A stretch of DNA of 9,417 bases, from positions 1 through 9,417 of the forward strand of contig CAZTCX010000146.1 in the NCBI GenBank assembly GCA_964612515.1, in the 5' to 3' direction. The position numbers were made by a program, and so were the translations under genes. Each line of letters opens with the position of its first letter. Within the stretch, counting starts at the first letter, position 1. Of the stretch, positions 5,559 to 9,417 are shown piece after piece. The notes below the pieces were generated by a model. The model saw only the letters and a list, made by a program, of their open reading frames with translations, searched no databases and had not been told where the DNA came from. Origin of the DNA: SABY01 sp964612515. Lineage in GTDB: Bacteria > Bacteroidota > Bacteroidia > Bacteroidales > 4484-276.

Positions 5559-7022
5559 CTAAATTCTTTTGTCCAAACCATTGAAATCCTTTATCGATAG
5601 TATTTCCCTGCGCTCGTTGTAGATTTTGATGATCAACTCACCGAAGAGCGTGTTGGCCCAGGCAAACCATGAGCGGTTATAGTCGGCAGGATTATCTTTA
5701 TGGAAAGCCTCGTGCATAAATCCTGTGCCCGCATGGGTTTGCCGGAGCATCGCAATGCATTTTACAATCTCATCATTATCATTGCTGGTCATGGCGCGGA
5801 GGATAATGCCCATCGGCCAGATTTTTTCTTTTCCGGTGTGCGGACTTGCCTGCCCTTCGGCAGCACTACCTTTTAAATAATAAGGATTGGAATCGCTTAG
5901 CAAAAACCTTCGGGTGTTTTTGTATAAAATATCATCCGGCTTATGTGCGCCCAGATAGGCTAGCGACATGAGCGATGGCACGTTGGCATCATCCATATAA
6001 AGACGATTGCCAAAGCCATCCACTTCGTAGGCATATATTTCACCAAAATCCTGGTGCCCGGTAATCGCGTACTTTCTTACGGCTGCCTCAACCTCACTGG
6101 CCAAAGCGGCACATTCACCGGCAAAGGATTTCTTATTCAAAACTTCAGTATAAATCTCAGCCAACTGACGCAAAGAGATTACTGCAAAAATATTTGAAGG
6201 AATCAAAAAGGGAAAGAGCGTTGCGTCATCGGAAGGTCGAAACATAGAAGCAATCATTCCCACCGGCCTGATGGGTCTGCCGGTGCCGTTAAAAATAGGC
6301 GCATCAATCATTTGCGTGGTTTCCCTTACAAAAAAGTAGGGTGAGGTTCCATCTTTGCGTTGCTCGGTTTTAAAAGTTTTTACGATCAGTCGCATGGCCG
6401 CATCCCAATCCTTATCAAAAATGGAAGCGTCGCCACTCAATTTGTAATATTCGTGCGACAGCCGAACCATGTAGCACAACGAATCTATTTCCCACTTTCG
6501 CTCATGTACGCCGGGTATTGGCGACGGCTTGTCGCTTTTCCAATCTGATTCTTTATCCAAATCTTTATAAAAAGCATTGGCATACGGGTCTTTCAAAACA
6601 CATTTTACCTGCCGGTTTACCAAGCCTTTGATGAGCAGTCTGAGTTTTTCATCTTTGCCGATCAACGGCATATATGGCCACACCTGAGCCGTGGAATCGC
6701 GGAGCCACATTGCGTCGATGTCGCCGGTGATGATAAAAGTATCCGGCTTGCCATCGATGATTTCAAAGTCGATGGTGGTGTCCAAAGTATTTGAGTAGCA
6801 ATTCTCAAACATCCAGGCGAGTTCTGGATCGCTGATGGCGTCTTTCACCTCAGCCATCAAGCTCTCAGCCGCCTGGCTGGTAAAAGTCCTTGCCGATAAT
6901 GGCGGCCGGTTGGAAACAAATTTCTCTCCCGGGACTAACACGGAAGCCATCGAATGGAAAGAAGTCATGCTAAGCCCTCCGATGGCCAGGCTGTTTTTAA
7001 TAATGAAATCGCGTCGGTTCAT
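5559..7022 (-). CDS. GH125 family exo-alpha-1,6-mannosidase, Tat-exported
   Basis: This 487-residue protein matches glycoside hydrolase family 125 (formerly DUF1237), inverting enzymes that remove terminal alpha-1,6-linked mannose. Visible landmarks are DIDAMWLRDS (101-110), the substrate-binding block after the signal, FRPSDDA (261-267), where one of D265/D266 should be the general acid, and GFMHEAF (434-440), where E438 should be the general base; these assignments come from family knowledge. The C terminus keeps YNRSWFAWANTLFGEL. The N terminus MNRRDF followed by a mild hydrophobic stretch ending near SMA is a twin-arginine signal of a kind common in Bacteroidota, so folded enzyme should go to the periplasm. 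Length is normal and no lesion is seen. It lies 37 bp after hicA and before the CYTH gene. No SusC/SusD or GH92 gene is visible, so it is not in a recognisable mannan utilisation locus here. Confidence 0.9.
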   Translation of the reverse strand: MNRRDFIIKNSLAIGGLSMTSFHSMASVLVPGEKFVSNRPPLSARTFTSQAAESLMAEVKDAISDPELAWMFENCYSNTLDTTIDFEIIDGKPDTFIITGDIDAMWLRDSTAQVWPYMPLIGKDEKLRLLIKGLVNRQVKCVLKDPYANAFYKDLDKESDWKSDKPSPIPGVHERKWEIDSLCYMVRLSHEYYKLSGDASIFDKDWDAAMRLIVKTFKTEQRKDGTSPYFFVRETTQMIDAPIFNGTGRPIRPVGMIASMFRPSDDATLFPFLIPSNIFAVISLRQLAEIYTEVLNKKSFAGECAALASEVEAAVRKYAITGHQDFGEIYAYEVDGFGNRLYMDDANVPSLMSLAYLGAHKPDDILYKNTRRFLLSDSNPYYLKGSAAEGQASPHTGKEKIWPMGIILRAMTSNDNDEIVKCIAMLRQTHAGTGFMHEAFHKDNPADYNRSWFAWANTLFGELIIKIYNERREILSIKDFNGLDKRI

Positions 7023-7059
7023 TTGCTAATCATCGTGAGTTTCATACCAGCTAACTAAA

Positions 7060-7284
7060 TCAAGAATTTAAAAAATCATCTATTGAAACACCGGCTTGTT
7101 TCAGAATTGCACCTAATGTACCTTCTGGCATGTCGCCCGAATGATTGGGTATGGTAGTGTATCTGTTTGATTTTGCATTGTGCCATATTTCATGACTCCC
7201 TGCCGCCTGACGATAAAAAGTGAAACCATTTCGTTTGAGCTTTGAAATGATATCCCGGTAATTAAAACCCGAAAGCCTTCCCAT
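7060..7284 (-). CDS. hicA: HicA-family mRNA interferase toxin
   Basis: This 74-residue protein has the complete HicA fold signature: an N-terminal helix (FNYRDIISKLKRNGF), the catalytic-His strand GSHEIW with H31, IPNHSGDMPEGTL (45-57), and the closing ILKQAGVS helix. HicA toxins cut mRNA in a translation-independent way when the antitoxin is lost. The ATG at 7284 gives the family-typical start one base after the hicB stop, so translation is probably coupled; a TTG further upstream (7299) lies inside hicB and is less likely. No truncation or missing catalytic residue is seen, so the toxin should be active. The GH125 gene follows in the same direction. Confidence 0.9.
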   Translation of the reverse strand: MGRLSGFNYRDIISKLKRNGFTFYRQAAGSHEIWHNAKSNRYTTIPNHSGDMPEGTLGAILKQAGVSIDDFLNS

Positions 7285-7285
7285 A

Positions 7286-7516
7286 TTATAAACCAACAAT
7301 TAGCGGATAATTAAAGCGGTCGCCAAGCCCTGTCAGCTTTTCAGCGATATGATTATTATCCTGCGCTTCGATCAATTTTTTTGCAATGTCTCTTGCTATT
7401 TCAAGCGTTTCAGAAATAGTTCTCCCTTGTGCGACAAGTCCTTGAATGCTTTCAGATGTTGCTAAATAGTAACCCTCTGGGAGTTTTTCAATGTGGATAT
7501 TCAATATTTTTTCCAT
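7286..7516 (-). CDS. hicB: HicB-family antitoxin, short form
   Basis: This 76-residue protein has the partial RNase H-like HicB fold: strands NIHIEKLPEGYYLATSES, then IQGLVAQGRTISETLEIARD, where the helix begins, and a helical tail. It should bind and block the HicA encoded next to it. Unlike longer HicB proteins it ends at LIVGL with no C-terminal ribbon-helix-helix or HTH domain, so how the operon is autoregulated is unclear. I chose the ATG at 7516 over a TTG at 7525. Here the antitoxin is first, the reverse of the E. coli hicAB order; this order is also common. Confidence 0.85.
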   Translation of the reverse strand: MEKILNIHIEKLPEGYYLATSESIQGLVAQGRTISETLEIARDIAKKLIEAQDNNHIAEKLTGLGDRFNYPLIVGL

Positions 7517-7536
7517 AAAAGACAAAGTTTAAATTA

Positions 7537-7544
7537 CAAATCTA
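7537..7544 (-). promoter_or_regulatory. Possible -7 box of hicBA
   Basis: On the minus strand this reads TAGATTTG, an exact TAnnTTTG match 20 nt upstream of the hicB ATG. No good -33 TTTG is visible at the usual distance. It would drive hicB-hicA and perhaps read through to the GH125 and CYTH genes. Confidence 0.4.
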
Positions 7545-7719
7545 AAACATTATTCTTACAGTGATTGATTCGGAAATGTGTCTCTTTTATTGATTTTATC
7601 CGGTAACTCACCGAAATAATGATATCGTGGAAGAAGCCTTTCTGCAAGTAAAATTCACTTCCTTTCAATACCCTGACGTTTTATAGCACTTGAGCCTCCT
7701 CATTTCCAGCCTCTTTGGT

Positions 7720-7741
7720 TTTGTCTATTGTTTGTCTATTG
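7720..7741 (+). repeat. Exact 11-bp tandem duplication TTTGTCTATTG
   Basis: TTTGTCTATTG occurs twice with no gap, just upstream of the promoter of the acylphosphatase-like gene. It differs by one base in the core from the TTTGTCGATT half-site of the array before the ATPase gene. It may be a binding site for a regulator or a chance slippage product. Confidence 0.5.
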
Positions 7742-7747
7742 CCAAAA

Positions 7748-7779
7748 TTTGGTTAAAGCTGAACCCTATTCTACTTTTA
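7748..7779 (+). promoter_or_regulatory. Probable promoter of the acylphosphatase-like gene
   Basis: TTTG at 7748-7751 and TACTTTTA at 7772-7779 are separated by 20 nt, matching the -33 element exactly and the -7 element TAnnTTTG at seven of eight bases. The ATG follows at 7807. The surface-protein gene behind may share this promoter. Confidence 0.45.
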
Positions 7780-7806
7780 CCAGCACAAATAAAAAAGCAC
7801 CCGATT

Positions 7807-8070
7807 ATGAAACACATTCAAATAATTATTTCGGGAAATGTCGAAGATACCGGCTTTCGGTTTTACGCGCTGCGGGGTGCCAGAATGTTGGGAATCTTAG
7901 GGTGCGTGTTGCTCAGAAAGGGACACTTGGTGGTGGAGGCAGAAGGGGAGGAGAGCCGCCTTGATGCATTTATAGAATGGTGCAACAAAGGGCCTGAAAG
8001 CGCCACAGTCAGCTCGCTCGTTACGCAAGAAAAACCTGTTTTTGGATACGATGATTTTAAAATTCTCTAA
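7807..8070 (+). CDS. Acylphosphatase-like protein lacking the catalytic Asn
   Basis: This 87-residue protein matches the acylphosphatase fold in length and pattern. The phosphate loop is SGNVEDTGFR (9-18), with R18 as the catalytic Arg, followed by ALRGARMLGI and the second block LGCVLLRKGHLVVEAEGEE (31-49), then FIEWCNKGP (54-62) and a C-terminal GYDDFKI. Active members have G-W-V-R-N in the second block, and the Asn 18 residues after the Arg positions the nucleophilic water. Here the block reads G-C-V-L-L, so that position is L36. By family knowledge this should strongly reduce or abolish hydrolysis of acyl phosphates. The reading frame is otherwise intact, so it may be a binding protein or a variant rather than a dead gene. 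I chose the ATG at 7807 because the family starts directly with this strand; the frame is open to 7690, but the extension does not resemble the family. A secreted-protein gene starts 16 bp downstream. Confidence 0.85.
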   Translation: MKHIQIIISGNVEDTGFRFYALRGARMLGILGCVLLRKGHLVVEAEGEESRLDAFIEWCNKGPESATVSSLVTQEKPVFGYDDFKIL

Positions 8071-8086
8071 CCTAACACTTAATATT

Positions 8087-9417
8087 ATGAAAAACCTTTT
8101 CACATCATTCGCAATGGTTCTGATACTGATGGTATCGGGAACCGTGTTTTCGCAAACGAAAACCTGGACAGGTGCTACCAGCACCGCTTGGAGCACCACA
8201 ACCAACTGGTCGCCATCCGGCGTACCGGCAGTCAGTGACAATGTGACCATTCCGTCGGCACCGGCCAACCAGCCATTAATTAACGGCACTACTACAGCGG
8301 TGTGCAACAGCCTGACGGTAAACTCAGGAGCAACGCTCACCATCAACGGCACCGCTTCGGCTAATGCACAGCTTTCGGTAGCGGGTACTGCAACTTGTAA
8401 TGGTGCTTTGAGCATTGGAGGATACATTACAAAAACCGGAAAACTAATTACCGGCAATATCGTCTGGAATTCGACCTCTTCCATCAGCCCCTATTATGGC
8501 GGCAGAATAGAGGTAAGCGGTAACTGGACTTTTGCCAGCGGCTCATCTATCGTCATGGGTCTCTGCTCGGTTACGTTTACCGGTACGGGCACTTCCAACA
8601 TTTACAATTACAGTGCAAACAGCAAATTCGGCTCACTAACCCTTGCGAAAACCTCTACTGCCGATACTTACATTGCCGCCGTATCCAATGCAACAATGCA
8701 AACCGAAAGCCTCACCATCAATGCCAACAACACCCTTAGGGGAGCTGCAAACATTACCACCATTCTGACGGGAAGCCTTGTCAATTCAGGGAATATTTCG
8801 ATGAGTCAAGGGACTCTCAGCTTTGAAAAAACTTCAGGAACTCAAATTGTTCAGTTAAATACCAACGACACCTTCAACTCTATTAACATCAATACGGGGG
8901 GAACTGTCGAAGTATCCAGCAGCCCTAACTATTTAATACAATTGAAAGGCTCAATGACCATACAATCCGGGATATTTAATCCGGGTAGTGCCAACATTTC
9001 TATTTGGGGCAATTGGACAAATAATGTTGGCCCCGCTGGCTTTGTTGAAGGAACGGGCGTGGTTGGGTTTAATGGTGGCAGTTACCACCAATATTGTTCT
9101 AACGAAAATTTTTATAAGATCGAGTTGAATAAAACCCTTGGTGGTTCGCTACGAATGAATGGCACCACGGTTACGTGCGCTCAATACTACTGGGCAGCAG
9201 GCGCGGTAGATGTCTTGGATGGGGGAACCTTTACTGCTAATGATCTGACAAATGACGCAATCGTGGGTAGTTTTTATTGCAATTCTGGATGTACGATCAA
9301 CCTCACCAATTATGGTGGCAATATCGACCTGCGGGGGAATCTTTATATTTATTACGGAACGGTTAATGTTTATGGAGGTATAAATCCAAGCTGGTGGCCG
9401 TACCAGGGAAATGCATC
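8087..9417 (+). CDS. Large secreted beta-repeat surface protein, N-terminal part (cut by window edge)
   Basis: The frame is open from the ATG at 8087 to the window end, giving 443 codons of a longer protein. Residues 1-23 are a clear signal peptide (basic start, hydrophobic core, GTVFSQ cut site). The mature part begins with a Trp-spaced segment (WTGATSTAWSTTTNW, 27-41) then VPAVSDNVTIPSAP, a pattern often found at the start of very large secreted Bacteroidota proteins. The rest is rich in Thr, Ser, Asn and Gly, with repeated short strands such as LTVNSGATLTING, LTINANNTL and INTGGTVEV, which suggest a right-handed beta-helix or adhesin-like stalk. Such proteins commonly carry a C-terminal type IX secretion signal; that end is outside the window, so export by that route is inferred. 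No catalytic motif is seen. It follows the acylphosphatase-like gene after 16 bp and may be co-transcribed. Confidence 0.8.
   Translation, partial: MKNLFTSFAMVLILMVSGTVFSQTKTWTGATSTAWSTTTNWSPSGVPAVSDNVTIPSAPANQPLINGTTTAVCNSLTVNSGATLTINGTASANAQLSVAGTATCNGALSIGGYITKTGKLITGNIVWNSTSSISPYYGGRIEVSGNWTFASGSSIVMGLCSVTFTGTGTSNIYNYSANSKFGSLTLAKTSTADTYIAAVSNATMQTESLTINANNTLRGAANITTILTGSLVNSGNISMSQGTLSFEKTSGTQIVQLNTNDTFNSININTGGTVEVSSSPNYLIQLKGSMTIQSGIFNPGSANISIWGNWTNNVGPAGFVEGTGVVGFNGGSYHQYCSNENFYKIELNKTLGGSLRMNGTTVTCAQYYWAAGAVDVLDGGTFTANDLTNDAIVGSFYCNSGCTINLTNYGGNIDLRGNLYIYYGTVNVYGGINPSWWPYQGNA

Larger units (their letters stand above)
7545..7806. other. Divergent intergenic region between hicB and the acylphosphatase-like gene
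   Basis: About 260 bp separate these divergent genes. It holds an exact 11-bp tandem duplication (7720-7741) and a probable promoter for the rightward gene (7748-7779). A 31-codon stretch ending at TAG 7684-7686 reads like protein (DIVEEAFLQVKF) but has no credible start and no recognised family. I see no other gene or structured RNA. Confidence 0.5.

Noticed and set aside
7594..7686. Protein-like reading frame ending DIVEEAFLQVKF...PDVL then TAG, a possible gene remnant.
   Set aside because: It has only 30 codons after the previous stop, no ATG start in frame and no recognisable family. Too little to call a pseudogene.
7690..7806. Longer N terminus for the acylphosphatase-like gene.
   Set aside because: The extension runs through the 11-bp duplication and the probable promoter, and the family begins with the strand at 7807.
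7897..8484. Open frame of 195 codons on the minus strand.
   Set aside because: It overlaps both the acylphosphatase-like gene and the start of the secreted protein, and its low-complexity sequence mirrors the Thr-rich coding strand.

Overview
The window looks like chromosomal DNA of a member of the Bacteroidota. The evidence is mixed. Several starts are preceded by TAnnTTTG-type -7 boxes rather than sigma70 boxes. There is a periplasmic-TPR/membrane/LuxR-HTH regulator of a type common in this phylum, a Tat-exported 'RRDF' GH125 glycosidase, and a secreted Thr/Ser/Asn-rich beta-repeat protein of the kind usually exported by type IX secretion. No rRNA, tRNA, CRISPR array or complete insertion sequence was seen.

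Layout. Positions 1-989 (minus) hold the N-terminal 329 codons of a large secreted TPR protein, cut by the window edge. Next comes a small plus-strand antitoxin-like gene (1194-1436). Its overlapping partner survives as only 11 codons (1421-1456) and stops at the edge of a short repeated motif that also lies upstream of the antitoxin and again further downstream. Positions 1669-3663 encode a membrane TPR regulator with a C-terminal LuxR-type HTH. The 155-bp gap after it carries three tandem 33-bp units (3695-3793), which together make a regular array of TGTCGA/TCGACA dyads directly in front of an AAA_14/DUF4143 ATPase (3819-5009).

From the right, a co-directional minus-strand set reads hicB, hicA, GH125 mannosidase, CYTH-domain phosphatase (7516 down to 5033). 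Its gaps are 1, 37 and 55 bp, and it converges on the ATPase. On the plus strand a small acylphosphatase-like gene (7807-8070) lacks the catalytic Asn of its family. It is followed after 16 bp by a large secreted surface protein that runs off the right edge (8087-9417).

How the genes fit together. Much of the window is accessory in character: one intact toxin-antitoxin pair, one antitoxin with a broken partner, and an ATPase of a scattered family of unknown role. The best candidate for something undescribed is the 33-bp operator-like array in front of the ATPase, which has a winged-helix-like segment of its own and might regulate itself. The GH125 enzyme probably trims alpha-1,6-mannosides in the periplasm, but no SusC/SusD pair is visible beside it. 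All functional statements are homology recognition by eye; no search was run.
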